From contig NW_019091636.1 of the NCBI RefSeq assembly GCF_001949145.1, positions 177,525-214,004 of the forward strand: a DNA stretch of 36,480 nt. The letters run 5' to 3'. Shown here piece after piece: positions 12,301 through 23,877 of this stretch. The position numbers and the translations under genes are program-made. How positions within the stretch are numbered: the first letter of the stretch is position 1; every line of letters starts with the position of its first letter. Origin of the DNA: Acanthaster planci (lineage: Eukaryota > Echinodermata > Asteroidea > Valvatida > Acanthasteridae). The notes below the pieces were generated by a model that did not search any database, had not been told where the DNA came from, and worked only from the letters and a program-made list of their open reading frames with translations.

Positions 12301-12709
12301 AAAAATTCAAAGAGAAACGTGAACACTGAAAGGTTTAATGGTCATGCCTCTGTACCAGTATCCTTATCAAGACCTAAATGGCTGCACAATGGTGTGGCAG
12401 AGTACGCTGCTTATGTATCATACATACAAACACTGCTAGACGCATGCAGGTCTTTGCTTTGAACCACACAAATCTCTTAAATCATTTTTAAATTTCAATA
12501 ACAGTGACTGATCGTTACGCATGAATCCCTAAGCGGCTGCGCACTTTGCAATCAACAATCATCACACATAACAAAAGAAAGGTATTTTGCTGTTACGAGA
12601 AATGTACATGTTTCTTTTCCAACAGCAGGAACTGTTCTTTGGCCATTGTCGTTAAGTAACAAGTGAAATGCTACGGCAAGAGTTCGAGGCTGCCATCATC
12701 TCAGATCAG

Positions 12710-12724
12710 CTCCGAAATTCGGAG
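12710..12724. repeat. Short perfect palindrome
   Basis: CTCCGAA, one base, TTCGGAG: two 7-bp arms around a single A. It is too short to assign a role. Confidence 0.4.
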
Positions 12725-15610
12725 AGAGAGACCCTGGATGCATTCCATGCTCCCTTTTATACAATATTCTTCGAATTACATACGGTTTACATAAATGTTA
12801 TCTAAAGACTAAAACAGAGACTTTTGATAAAAAACATTAAATAGAATCAATAACCTTGAAGCAGGTTATGTAAAATCCCAAACTGCTGTGGTCAGCGACT
12901 AATGCCAATACAAGACCAACTTTCACTGTAGAGGCAACACACACATGCATAGTACATGTTAATACTTATATTAACCATGTCAACTACGTTGATAATTATA
13001 AACACTAAGTTACAAACAATCAGTCTTTTCCATAACACCGATGAATGATGAGAACTCAAACACAGGAAACAAACCCGTCAGTAATAAGACTTTAGGCCTA
13101 ATAGGACTTTATTTCCCTTTCCCCAAGAGGTATGAATCTACATGTACAAAGAAAATAGAGAAACAGCTGTGGAAAATTGGCATAGGGTTTGACACAAAAC
13201 ATTCAGAAAGAAATGAAAAGGTAAAAAGTCACGATCGCCGAGGATTTTGAACATTGTGTCCACGTATTTGTGAAGCAGCATACGTAGTGATCGTGCTATC
13301 GTATCACCTGGATGGCTTTTTGGAACCCTGCAACATAGATTGGCAATGCTTACTGTACAGTGCCGTAATCATAGAACTTGGAAGTTGTTTCACAGCTTTC
13401 GTAATTGAGCCTACAGCCAGTATGTAAAATCATACATGCATGTGCCTATACCCAAGCCTAAATTGTATCCAAAAATGAACCCTTGAAGTAATTGTGTCTA
13501 TGTCAGTTTCATTCTTGAGTAAATGGCGCGTTCAAAGTCAGTTAATTTAACTTTTTATTATAGTGCTAGAACAAAACGCGTTGACAAAGACGTAATGTGA
13601 AGAGTAACGTTATGAATAAACGCAAGGGCTGAACAAAATGCAACTAAAACACAGCAAGAAGATGGAGAAGGGGAAACGGGGAAAATAACATCTTACAGTT
13701 AGTATCAAACCACATTTGTCTTACATGGGCTTCTGATTCAGAGAAATCTTGTTTACAACCGACCCAGGAACCCAGTACCAACAAGGTTAAGGATAAACAT
13801 CATATGTAGGCAACTGGGCTCTATGTTATTTGAACAGTTATCACGGAAAACAGTTTAAGCCTTGCAGCGATCAATGCTATCTCAGATTATGCAACAGAAT
13901 TCACTCTCATCATGTTTCATGTGCAGTTTATTTCTGGGGTTTCATGCCTGCCATTCCAGCCAAAACGTCAGTGACCTGCATGCTTCAGATTTAGTATAGT
14001 CATTTACATCTTCAGTGGGTATGAATTCAGTTTCTCCCAACCGATCTTACGACGCAAAACAGTCTGAGAACCATTGAATAAAAAGAATGCATTCACAAAC
14101 ATATATGCGGCTCGAGCAAAGCATAATTTCTTTATTATTCACTTTCAGCAATTACTGATTACAGTCGAGAAATTTTACCTCATAATAGAACCACTACAGT
14201 ACTGGATACAAATGCGTACGTCCAATTCAGGTCTGACCTACGATTGGATCGGAATAATCGTGTTCCCCTTCGATACGACAAAAAACCGGTAGTTTCTGAA
14301 TTTTTCTTTTACCTTTTTCACAGTCTTTTACTATTGCTGCTAAATCGTTTCTAAACCTTGCTGCAGTAGCGCACCAAAACCCTACCACGGTAACTGCTGA
14401 CACTTTGCATTTTTATGTACCTCCTTTGCCCCTTGGAAGATTTCCTGCCAAGGCATTGCCACAGATCAATATGTTGTGTCCAAAACTATTAAAAGTGCAT
14501 TGATATTTGACCCCACTCCTATAAGAAAAATAACAATCACAAATTAATCCCATATGCGCAGATAAGAATTTTTCTAAATTACGAAATCTTACCATCAAAA
14601 AACTATTTAAACAATATTTAAACCGTAATTTTAATTAAGCATGCGATTAGTTTTCAGAGAAACGTTTTAGGCTTAATGAAATTTCCTCCAAGGTGAAATA
14701 AATCAAACAAAGTTAAACAAATTATAGGTGAAAAGGGGTGGAATCAGACCTCAGTGATCGTAGATGTGTTCCTCAAGTTACCACTTTTCTAAACTGTACA
14801 CATTTTAGGTTTTTAGATAGAACAGTATGAATCTAAGCGAGGTGTATGCTTGTAACACTACAAAACCATGACTTATAAAAAAAAACATAATTGTACAATC
14901 CTTTAATTCCCATTACAAAAGTGTCAAACGCATCTACTTCTCCTTTTCGGTAAACAAAATAGGTGTATCCAAGCAAACATCCCCCTCACGAAATGGAGCC
15001 CTGTAGGTCTTCGGATATTTTTTAAGGGGTTTGGACTCCAAATTTGGATTTGGAATTCTTTGTGTGACCGAGTCCAAAAATCTTCATTAATTATACATAA
15101 ACACGTGTAGAAGCAAATGCTTAATACACACAAAAGCATGACGTTCTTTCTAAAAGAGGAATATATATCAAACTAAAAAATGCTGTTCTGCGTACCAAAG
15201 CATAAAATGATGCAGTTGTTTACGATGTTACAAAACTACGGATCGTTCGCTACTTAAAAATTGCGATATCAATGTTCATTTCTTTTATATTCCGTCACCT
15301 TCTCGCAGACGTTGCTGTTTTAGTTTCATATGTTTGAACCCTTACGTGTATTTAAAAATCATCACACACACTCTAAGATGTGTCAAATATGACAAAATAA
15401 CCAATAAAATTAATGAGTTAGATGTAAATCAGATCAAAGCTATAATTTGCAACCATTTCATATGTGACTTTTACAGAAGACCACTCTTTTCGAAATAGCT
15501 AGATTACTGGATTTTATGTAAAGGAAAATACCAATATAAAACTATTAAAAGAGTGAACGAAAATGGAACGTTAATGAAGCGAATGATTTGAATGCTACAC
15601 ATAGACTTTC

Positions 15611-15664
15611 AATGGTATCTTACCATACCTTTTCGGTATGAAAAGGTTAGTCTAAGATACCATT
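15611..15664. repeat. Nested inverted repeat
   Basis: The outer arms AATGGTATCTTA (15611-15622) and TAAGATACCATT (15653-15664) are perfect 12-bp complements. Inside them CATACC and GGTATG form a second hairpin with a short T-rich loop. The layout fits a small foldback element or a structured transcript. Confidence 0.55.
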
Positions 15665-16481
15665 GTGCAGTTCCTTAAGTCCTTCACAGATTTTCAGTGT
15701 TATACACGTCTTCATTTACGTCTTCCATTTGATTCCACAGAATAACTGCTTGATTACAAAATGTCTGTGCACGGTCAAGCTCTGTCGTATAATTTTGAAA
15801 CGGTAAACGCAGTGTCCAAATGAAATCATCAAAAGAGTTGAAATTAGATGAAATATTTTAAAACGTGGTTTGTGTATAGGGAATTAGTATCTAGATTAAT
15901 CATGCAAACGAAACAAACGTGCATCATGCACACCAAAAAAAAAGAAAGAATACTAATCATTATTCTTTGTTCAGAATGTTCGATGAAATGGTTTTACAAT
16001 GATGAATCTTTTCTGCACCTTAAAAGTATGTATCCGATACGACAAAAAATCAGGTATCGGTGTTAAATTTGTTAAAATCCGTCACCATTTCAACCATTTT
16101 TTTTTCGCTGAAAACTTTTAGTATTTAACACTTACATGAGAACATTTTAAATAAAGGTTAATGACGAGTATTTACTTTAAATCAGAGTAGAAAACCAGAG
16201 TAGAGCTGTAATTTGTGACTGATACATTGCTTCCTTATCATATAAGCATTAAAAAAATTAGTGTATAAGAACAAAAGCTGAACGAGGATTATTTTTTTTC
16301 AGTAACGCATATCCATAGATCTTTCACGATGATTATTGAGACAAAGTACCGGTACCACAGAGCAGTACTTTAAAAATCTTTGACATCTTAATTTAGGTAC
16401 TGCAACTATGACTTGATATTTTTCTTTCTAAAAATGTATTTTGATGTGTTCTCTGCCCTGTCCTCTGTGAGCCTCTAATGA

Positions 16482-16573
16482 GCCATGTCCTCATTTCTCT
16501 AGACACTAACTGCGTACACATATCACAAATATGTGTACGCAGTTAGTGTCTAGAGAAATGAAGTTAACATGGC
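16482..16573. repeat. Long perfect hairpin (33-bp arms) with outer arms
   Basis: The arms at 16491-16523 and 16529-16561 are perfect complements over 33 bases around a 5-base loop (CACAA). Beyond a small internal mismatch, outer arms GCCATGT (16482-16488) and ACATGGC (16567-16573) also pair. The arms contain CTAGACACTAACTGCGTACA. A perfect arm of this length implies recent origin or selection. It could be a foldback/MITE-like element, a small hairpin RNA source, or an artefact of a palindromic read join. Confidence 0.8.
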
Positions 16574-16935
16574 AAATCTCTTTCACATGTGTTAACAATG
16601 TGTAAAATGTGCGTGTAAAATGAAAATTGATGCAATACGTCTTATGAAAGTACTGATTGCGACCTGCCGGTATCTAGCTGTGTATACAGCATTGTCAGCT
16701 TAATTCTTGGCAGTTTCTCCGAGACCTGTAGACTTATTATTAAACGAGCGGTTAGCGTAATATTGGCGCAGTCTTTAAGCAAAAGGATATTACGTTCATT
16801 GTAACTCTGGTATACATAAGGATGCTTTAAATGCGACAAAATCTGATTGTAAAATGAAGTAAAATAAAATGTTAACTATATTATTAAGAATTATATATGT
16901 GATTTTCCTGAATTCTGTGAATTCTAACGTTACAT

Positions 16936-16992
16936 TAACCCTAACCCTCCTCAATCCTTCACCTGTTGGAGGATTGGGGAGGGTAAGGGTTA
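16936..16992. repeat. Hairpin with telomere-like CCCTAA units at its ends
   Basis: The left arm (16936-16958) begins TAACCCTAACCCTCC and the right arm (16970-16992) ends GAGGGTAAGGGTTA. The arms pair over 23 bases with two mismatches around an 11-base loop. The ends carry degenerate CCCTAA/TTAGGG units, but too few for a real telomeric array. Confidence 0.6.
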
Positions 16993-18062
16993 TGCAACAA
17001 ATAAAAGACTACTATCAGGCTCAGCATCGTCATTGAATACGATGTTTCTTATCTACGTACACTTCTCAGAGGAACTAACACTTGAAGGATGCCATTGTTA
17101 TGCCAATACTATAATCTTATGGATACTTCACCACGAATGTTATAAAAAAAATATTAATGCGTTTAAATTTTGTCACCTTATTGCAGATGTGTCTATTTCA
17201 TCTAATTTATCTCTTATTCAAGTCAACAAAACCTATATGAGACTAATCTGAAAAAAACACAATCTAACTCCGTGCTACGTTTCACACATAATAAAATGAC
17301 AAGTAAAATAAATGACTTAAAAGGTTCAGTCTACTGAACCTATTTCTTCGTAGAAATAGTGTATTCACATCCCATTCTTGGTTCTTTTTAGATTTTTATC
17401 TGTTTACTCGTGAAAAAATAAACAAAACAATGGTGGGCAAAGAATTAATGAAAAAGTCCTGCATCAGGCCTCAGCGATCAAAATGTGCAGGATATATCTG
17501 ATCGATGTACACCATTTATATGCAGGAACCATTTTGCTGTCGATTGTACTTATAACGTATCATTCTTGACGCAGTTCTTACATAACCAAGGCTTCAATTA
17601 AAATGATATTCAATATTAGCAAGTTTTTTTTCAACTTGTCACAGCAGTACCTTGTCCAGTATTGAACTTTGGCTTGTTTCCCGTAGCTTGATTAATTTAG
17701 TTTTGAGTAAAATGGGCCCTTAACTGTTTATCACTACAGATACCAACGAATGTGACACTCTATGCTTTATGACACGTATACACAGTTCGTAGCTAAGATA
17801 CACGTGGCTGCATCATTTGAATGATTTTTTTTTCAATTTTCATTGTTGAAAAAGTGACCCAAAATGACAGTGTCAGACATCGCCCGCGTTTGCAGATCCA
17901 CTTCTCCACACGTCTGAACTTTGGTCCTTCTCTCCTTAAGTCCCTGGTTGTTTTGGAGCTGGTCGAAACCTAAGTCAAAGAAAAGGGAACGATGCGTTGA
18001 CCGGTTTTGATTCTACTGCACCATCAGTCCGTTTTCACCTCCTTTTTAAAAGTGTTTCTCCA
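16993..18062. other. Non-coding stretch downstream of the ankyrin gene
   Basis: No coding exon is seen. Two adjacent hairpins lie at 17322-17358. I looked on the minus strand for a RING-type CxxC/CGH-coding exon that could extend the ankyrin gene and saw none. Confidence 0.5.
17322..17358. repeat. Two abutting perfect hairpins
   Basis: AGGTTCAG/CTGAACCT (17322-17341, loop TCTA) is followed directly by TATTTCT/AGAAATA (17341-17358, loop TCGT). Abutting stem-loops of this kind occur at the ends of small mobile elements, but I see no matching second end. Confidence 0.45.
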
Positions 18063-18068
18063 TTTATT
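18063..18068 (-). terminator. Poly(A) signal of the ankyrin gene
   Basis: Plus-strand TTTATT reads AATAAA on the minus strand, about 167 bases after the stop codon at 18235-18237. Its position suits the end of the 3' untranslated region and supports 18235-18588 as the true last exon. Confidence 0.55.
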
Positions 18069-18234
18069 CCAACCTTATTTCCTGCCTGATTGATATAGAA
18101 ATATGTGAACAGAGAATGTTTTTGTTTTCCCGTCTTTAGGTTTAACAGGTTTTCGCAACTCATTTTCAGCCGGATACTTCGTTGGCTATCACGACATTTT
18201 GCAACTGGTCTGCTGAAATGGGAGGTTTTATGTG

Positions 18235-18588
18235 CTATAGTAGTTTTCTGTATAGTTCGGGCTGGCAGCACCTGTAGTATGCCGTGGGTTTAAATGATGA
18301 ATTCGTAGGTTGGGAATAACGAAACGTACTCTGAAATAGGTTGCTATTTGGCTTGGAATTTAAAAATGTCCTCTGCCAGACGGCTTTGTTACTGTACCTT
18401 TCAAACAATTCTTCCAAGAATGACTTGACACTGGAGTTTTGGGCTAGGTGAAGCGTGTTCTTTTGCTTGCTGTTCAAGAGGTGGACGTTGGCGCCATGTT
18501 GGAGAAGAGTGGTAACCAAGGCAACGAGGTTGGTCTTTTCGTCTCCAACATTGCCTTTCTCTTCGGTTATCTTGGCAAGATCTAACAG
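18235..18588 (-). CDS. Terminal exon: last ankyrin repeat and short tail, no RING
   Basis: The acceptor TTTTTTTTTCACAG precedes 18588, and the phase-0 frame runs 117 codons to TAG at 18235-18237. The first part (TNLVALVTTLLQHGANVHLLN, here described only by its start and end) and the following KQKNTLHLAQ fit the final ankyrin repeat of Mind bomb proteins, where [20 protein letters not shown] stands in the family. MIB proteins continue into RING fingers. Here the frame instead gives a Ser/Asn/Gln/Tyr-rich tail of about 50 residues, ending PELYRKLL, and stops. A possible internal donor (GAAAG followed by GTACAG) lies near 18399, so another isoform could splice onward, but I found no RING exon in the window. 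Confidence 0.8.
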   Translation of the reverse strand: MLDLAKITEEKGNVGDEKTNLVALVTTLLQHGANVHLLNSKQKNTLHLAQNSSVKSFLEELFERYSNKAVWQRTFLNSKPNSNLFQSTFRYSQPTNSSFKPTAYYRCCQPELYRKLL

Positions 18589-19034
18589 CTGTGAAAAAAA
18601 AATCAAAAAGGGATTGAGCAGTTCGACACATTTTTTTGGAAACTATACTGAACGAGAAATTTAAAGAGAAATTTACAGCTGCCCCTGATTTGACTGAATT
18701 GAAAGATAAGTGAACAGTTGTTTTTGAATACGCAATTCGACTCCAGAAGAAAACTTGGCGTTGATATATTCACGTCATCCTTTTGGCGGTATTGCTGAAC
18801 CCCACATTTGTTTATCCTATTCAGTTTGTGGGCAAGCCCTTTTTGGGACTTACTAGATTTTCGAATATAAAAATTAGATATACCTTTAGAAATGCAAACA
18901 ACATTCAACATTCTTCTATAACCTGTAATGATCTCATAAGAAGTCAATTCAAAATTAGGTAGTTAGGTGGAGGTTGTATACTATTGTGTTATATGTCTCT
19001 GGTACTCGCTCTTGTTGCGTATATCGGTGCTCAC

Positions 19035-19241
19035 CTCTTCTTTGGTTGCAGATGCCAGCATATTTTGGGTGGATTCTTTCATCATTACCAGGTGGAGACT
19101 GGTGTTACCATCTCCGTCCTGGGTGTTCACGTTGGCACCGTTGTTCACCAGCGCTTCAATGCATCTGTAATGGTTTTTATCAACTGCAATATGCAGTGCG
19201 GTCTGCGAGTTCGAGTTCAGCAAATCCTTTGCGCAGTTGCC
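19035..19241 (-). CDS. Exon A6, ankyrin repeat
   Basis: Acceptor TTTCCAAG, donor GAG followed by GTGAGC, 69 codons, phase 0-0. It encodes NSQTALHIAVDKNHYRCIEA, then NNGANVNTQDGDGNTSLHLV and a Ser/Thr/Lys-rich linker ending TKEE. The GANVNTQDGDGNTSLH stretch is the standard ankyrin turn and first helix of the following repeat. This A exon feeds the terminal exon rather than another C exon. Confidence 0.88.
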
Positions 19242-20062
19242 CTTGGAAATATAAAATTATTTGAGTACAAATCACCTGGTTTGAAAAGGCCTGACGGTAC
19301 ATGTAGTATCAGGTTTAAATCACAAATTGCGAATTAACCGTCTTTATATGTTTGTTGACTCTTGTCAGGGCACCTCCACTGATCCATCTGTTCAAACCAC
19401 GTATCCCATTTTTTAACATGTAAAGAAACATTACCACAGTGTCCATTATCAGCCGCGTAATTTTATTGACTTGGTGGCTTCGTAAATGAAAACAGTATTA
19501 TCTGTCAAGTGAGGGGGTCACGAATTTATGGTGTCTTGGTACGGTATATATTGTGCAAATCTCAGTTGTCGTTCTTGCTTTTGCTATATTTACGTCCGTG
19601 ATTTTTCTAACGTCCAAGTTGCCTGTATGGGCTCTTCTATATAAATTATGAGCTCCTGAGTAGCTCTGTGAAAACAAAAAGGTTTCCGTTTTAATAATCA
19701 ATTAAGAAACGCGTGCAGGCCTGCTCCTCGAAGAAAAACAACTCTGCTGATGCAACGGTAACTGTGAAACAATTACATTGACATCACTGTTTTTCATGAA
19801 TCCTGAGGCGGTATACAAGTCCACAGCTCCAGAAACATCCACACAAAACGTCGAAACGGAGGCACAAAGTTGTTGAAATAGACCATGAGAGGATAAGAGG
19901 CTGATGCATTCAGTGGGCGATGGAGTTGCTACAAATATGCAGTATATGACATTGGGATCCTGCTGGCTTGTGTTGTAGAATCTACTCAGGAGTTAACGGA
20001 ATGGCCGAAATAGCGAGATTTGTAGAAAACTGGTCTTGTCTCGTGTAATAATCATGTCTCAC

Positions 20063-20186
20063 CTGTTCCGCAAGCGTCTTTACTACATCTGCTTGATCGT
20101 AGAGGGATGCAATGTGTAGTGCCGTAAACGTGTCGCTTCGATCATTAATGACCCACGGCGCGGCTTCTATTATCATCTCAACGGCA
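20063..20186 (-). CDS. Exon B6, ankyrin repeat
   Basis: Acceptor CCATCAG, donor CAG followed by GTGAGA, 124 bases. One base completes the codon split with C6, then come 41 codons. It encodes AVEMIIEAAPWVINDR and TFTALHIASLYDQADVVKTL. It is one codon shorter than B1-B4 between the repeat helices, so this older-looking cassette has drifted. The open frame continues past the acceptor and donor only as intron sequence. Confidence 0.86.
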
Positions 20187-20551
20187 CTGATGGTTTAAAA
20201 GTTTGTCTTGTTAAAATCACTTGCATCAAAGTTTAATTCATCTGAGTAGTGAGGCGGCTGAAAGCGATTTCATAATCGAGTAGAACTATGAGTATTGTGA
20301 GCAATGAAAAACAATGATTTATACGCTCAAATTCCCCCAGAATGGCTTAAAGGGTTGGAGTATGTGGCAGTCATTTAATTTCGCAAATACATGCTCTGTG
20401 CTGCAACGCTTCCATTTGTCATCATACGTTGTTGAGGAATAGAAGACATTGACTTAATTTGTTTGTGCTAATGGATGCGTACATCGTACTAGGCTTCTGT
20501 GGTAAGCACCGAATTGCACAAAATCATCCATTAAGATTACGGTTAACGTAC

Positions 20552-20661
20552 CCTTTATTCCCACTGAAGGCTGCACAATGTAAGCAAATGTCACCGTTTT
20601 TATCTTTCAATGTGAGATCAATTTTGTGTTCTATAAACAGCCGGATGAGGTGCTGAATGTC
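20552..20661 (-). CDS. Exon C6, short ankyrin repeat
   Basis: Acceptor TTTTTTTTTCTGCAG, donor GG followed by GTACGT, 110 bases (36 codons plus two bases). It encodes DIQHLIRLFIEHKIDLTLKD and ICLHCAAFSGNKG. It lacks about ten residues present at the start of other C exons, that is, the linker between the A and C repeats. The reading frame is kept. Confidence 0.84.
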
Positions 20662-21103
20662 CTGCAGAAAAAAAAATGTAAAATGAAGGTGGCGGCATTA
20701 CTTCGAATTCACCACATTATTACATGTACATAGCTGCTTATTCACAAAATTTAACACCTGTAGGATAGATATGAAGGCAGACAAGGTATCAGTGGGTAAC
20801 GGAAGAACCTGCCCTCAAGGTACCGCCATGTTGACAGTGTTAAACTTTCCAACTTTGACACAGTTTTGCAGTGTTGCGAGATCAGTGAGCCATAAGGGGT
20901 TGATGCTTGACATGTTACAAATGTCAACTATAAGTAGTGGGTTTTTTTTATAATTATACATTTTTTCAAAGTTTGGATAGTGATGAAATATTTTGAGCTA
21001 AAGAAGACGTTTCCTTGATTTGATCTCTAGTTTTTGCTCTTCGCTGCCTCAAATTTCAGTGATGCCAGAGGCCTATTTCAGTGTTTGGTTCAGAAATGGA
21101 AAC

Positions 21104-21304
21104 CTGTTTGTTGGAACTCGTAGTCTCCTCCGTCGAGGATTTCTTCAAAAGCACATGCAGGCACGTGTCTCCGTCCTTGTCTTGGGCATTACGATCAGCA
21201 CCTTCATTGAGAAGAATCTCAACGCTTTGGGCATTGCAGTTGTCAGCAGCTAAATGAAGGGGAGTCTGGCGGTTGGCATTTAGAGGATCTTTTGTGCAGT
21301 TTTC
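21104..21304 (-). CDS. Exon A5, ankyrin repeat
   Basis: Acceptor TATGTTTTAAG, 67 codons, phase 0-0. It encodes [40 protein letters not shown] and a linker ending SSNKQ. The donor (CAG followed by GTTTCC) is weak, but reading through it meets a stop after 15 codons, and cutting there restores phase 0 into C6. Readthrough would give a truncated product ending GLWHH. Confidence 0.83.
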
Positions 21305-22064
21305 CTTAAAACATAATAAATACAAACGATTTATCCAAAAAAGGTTTAATGGCTGAGTAATAAAGAAAATAAAAATGCATTCGTTGTCCCGGGAAAAAAG
21401 AGCATGTTTTGAAAGGGCACGAGTAACTTCTTTCCGTATCAGTTTTACATTGTACCAGAGAGTGATAGTGAATTTTGCGAGGGTTGTTAAGCATTGAAAC
21501 ATGGCAAAAATGTAAACGACTAATACCGGGCTCCCCAAATTAACTCGTGCCAGCTTTTGCTGAAACACGAAAAAATGCTACATAAATATAGTATCAAAGT
21601 GTGACGTCTCTGCGAATCAGAAATTGCAGTGCAAAGGAATGGAGTAGCGTGCGTGTTGGTTCATGAGCTGGTTATCGCCCTAATGCCTTTTACGCACTAA
21701 TTTATTAACGTATTAACTTCGGTACTCCTTATACCATGAAAACGAAAAGTACATTAATAATGAAATGACCCTTGCGTTTGCCTGAGTTAATAGATGTTTG
21801 ACCTTACAGCCATTTTCTTTTCCAGATTTTTTACACTTTTTTGTTTAAATCTTTTACGTTTGTAACACTTTCGATAGTGTATTTGGGTTATGTAATGGTC
21901 GAACGAAATTTACAGGATGACCATGAAGTTTGAACTTCTTTTTCTTTTCCGTTGGTCGCTCGCGCCTTTTCTACACTACATTTCGCTTATGCGCGTGTAT
22001 TATACATTGGTAGATAAGTTACAAACTGTATCCTTGTAATGGTAAGTAAAACAGGTTTCCTCAC

Positions 22065-22194
22065 TTGTTTGCATAGTGTAGCTACTACGTCCGTGTGACC
22101 GTTGAGAGCAGCAAGATGTAGAGCTGTGTATTTGTCCTTTGTGCAGGCAGTATTGATCAAGGTAGGCTTTACCTTTAACATAATCATGGCGGCA
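22065..22194 (-). CDS. Exon B5, ankyrin repeat
   Basis: Acceptor TTTTCCCCTGCAG, donor CAA followed by GTGAGG, 130 bases (one base plus 43 codons). It encodes AAMIMLKVKPTLINTA and [20 protein letters not shown]. The second half is the closest in this gene to the canonical ankyrin helix pair. It is one codon longer than B1-B4. Confidence 0.87.
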
Positions 22195-22948
22195 CTGCAG
22201 GGGAAAATATTCATATGAGTAACCAGAACATACCTCAATAGGCATTCTTGATGTGTTTCTCTGAGCTGACTGAAATGTCCTCATTTGCTGAATAAGAATG
22301 CCAAGTGTGACCGTGATGAGTTTGCTTATAATACCACTTGCTGCCGGGGTCCGCGATTTCGGACACGTATTTTTTAGATTCACAGCTGGGGTGCCCGAAA
22401 TCGGGCAAAGGGAACTTGGTTTTGTAACAAAAGACCAAACTCGTAACAAAAGACCAGGCTGCTGGGAATTACTAACATTTTTCATTGTCAATAGTGGAGA
22501 TAATCCAGCATTGTTTTGAAACAGTATACCACTGTTTGTGGCATTCAGTGCGAGTGGATCACTACCGGTGACAAAAGCGCTCCATCGCTGCAGCAGTGAG
22601 CCATACACAGCTGCTGCTCGCTATAAATCTGGTCCCTATTAAAAAAGACGTCAGCAGCACACTGTGCCAGTATCGGAAACAAAAGAATTTTTTGAAAATA
22701 GAAAAAAAAATGAAAAATACCCTGGCCCAGCAGAATCAACATTTATAGATTCCCCGGCACGAAGTGGTTTAATTAACTAAATTTGACGAGCGAAGGAATT
22801 CGTAGTTTGTTACGAACGTATACGAATACGTTCACAAAATCATGAAATGTTTGAGTGAGTTTTCTCAGAAACAGTAAATCTAGGTATAATGTTATAACTG
22901 CACCAAGACTGTTCAATTTCAAAGTAAACTAAACTGGAAGGAACTCAC

Positions 22949-23100
22949 AAAGTATTTCCGTTAATGGCTGCATGATGTAAACAGTTGAAGTCCGTCTTAT
23001 CTGTCAGTGTTAGGTCGATTCTCGGATGCTCTACCAACAACTTGATGACTCGCTTGTAGTTTTTAATTACAGCCAAGATCTCCTTAATGTCTTCAACGTC
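22949..23100 (-). CDS. Exon C5, ankyrin repeat
   Basis: Acceptor CTTCATTGGCAG, donor TT followed by GTGAGT, 152 bases (50 codons plus two bases), the longest C exon. It encodes an added helix (KEILAVIKNYKRVIKLLVEH), then PRIDLTLTDKTDFNCLHHAA and INGNT. CLHHAA matches the HHAA of this repeat in MIB proteins exactly. Confidence 0.87.
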
Positions 23101-23679
23101 CTGCCAATGAAGGATTCATTTTTAAAGTCGTAAAGGACGACAATTTGTAAAAAAAAATACTAAGTTTCATTGTTATTTCAATTTGTGTAGCCTTCTTTGG
23201 ATAATAATAACATGGTTTTTCATATAGATACTGCCCAGTGCATTGAACAAAATTGACACCATAAGCTCATACTTTAGGAGAAGTGCGGCATTACAAAAAG
23301 AGTGCACAATGTATCTTTAATGACTGTGCTAAGTACTTTTGCCTTAGTCCAAGTAATTTAATTATCCAACATCGAACAATATGAATATTGACCAGAACTG
23401 GAACCTTAACAACTTAAATCTTGGTATTATTACACCGAGGCCAAGCGGAAAATATTCAACAGCATAAATTGGGGTCGTAGACATAACAGAGAGGCAGGTA
23501 GTAGGCAGGCTGGCCAGCTGGCTGGCTTACTTTTGATTTCAAGGAGAAAACATGAACGTTCGTCGGCATGACACATTTTGACAATGCGGTTATATAGTAT
23601 CTTTACATTTAAAATGTCGGCATTTTGCTGAAAAAACGACAATAGCTGCTTGAATCAAGTGCACAGATTCTTTGCTTAC

Positions 23680-23877
23680 CTTGGTAGTTTGTGAAATGTT
23701 TTTCAGTGGGGTTTTTGCGATGGCCAAATGGAGGCTGGTGTTGCCATGGTTGTCTTGAGCGTTCACGTTGGCACCATGTTTCACGAGAGCCTCTACGCAC
23801 TCGGCGTGGCATTTGTCAACTGCCAAGTGTAAAGCTGTTTGTTTACTTGCATTGCTTATGTCTTTTTGGCACGTCTC
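23680..23877 (-). CDS. Exon A4, ankyrin repeat
   Basis: Acceptor GTTGCACAG, donor AAG followed by GTAAGC, 66 codons, phase 0-0. It encodes [40 protein letters not shown] and a linker ending SQTTK. The usual DKDGDT turn is DNHGNT here. Confidence 0.88.

Larger units (their letters stand above)
12301..16481. other. Gene-poor stretch of about 4.2 kb
   Basis: No supported coding exon. Open frames are short and lysine/asparagine-rich, as expected from AT-rich DNA. It contains a 15-base palindrome at 12710-12724 and a nested inverted repeat at 15611-15664. Confidence 0.5.

Noticed and set aside
13041-13250. A 69-codon plus-strand open frame followed by a GTAAAA donor-like site
   Set aside because: It is rich in Lys, Asn and Thr as expected from AT-rich DNA, and the donor is weak.
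16936-16992. Telomeric repeat array
   Set aside because: Only two degenerate CCCTAA-like units per arm, in inverted orientation; this is a hairpin, not a telomere.
18967-19337. Overlapping plus-strand open frames around exon A6
   Set aside because: They are antisense to a well-supported ankyrin exon with proper splice sites.
22000-22608. A 202-codon open frame on the minus strand
   Set aside because: Its 3' part is exon B5 read in the wrong frame and the rest is intron sequence. The C5 donor and B5 acceptor fit the cassette frame, so this is a shadow.
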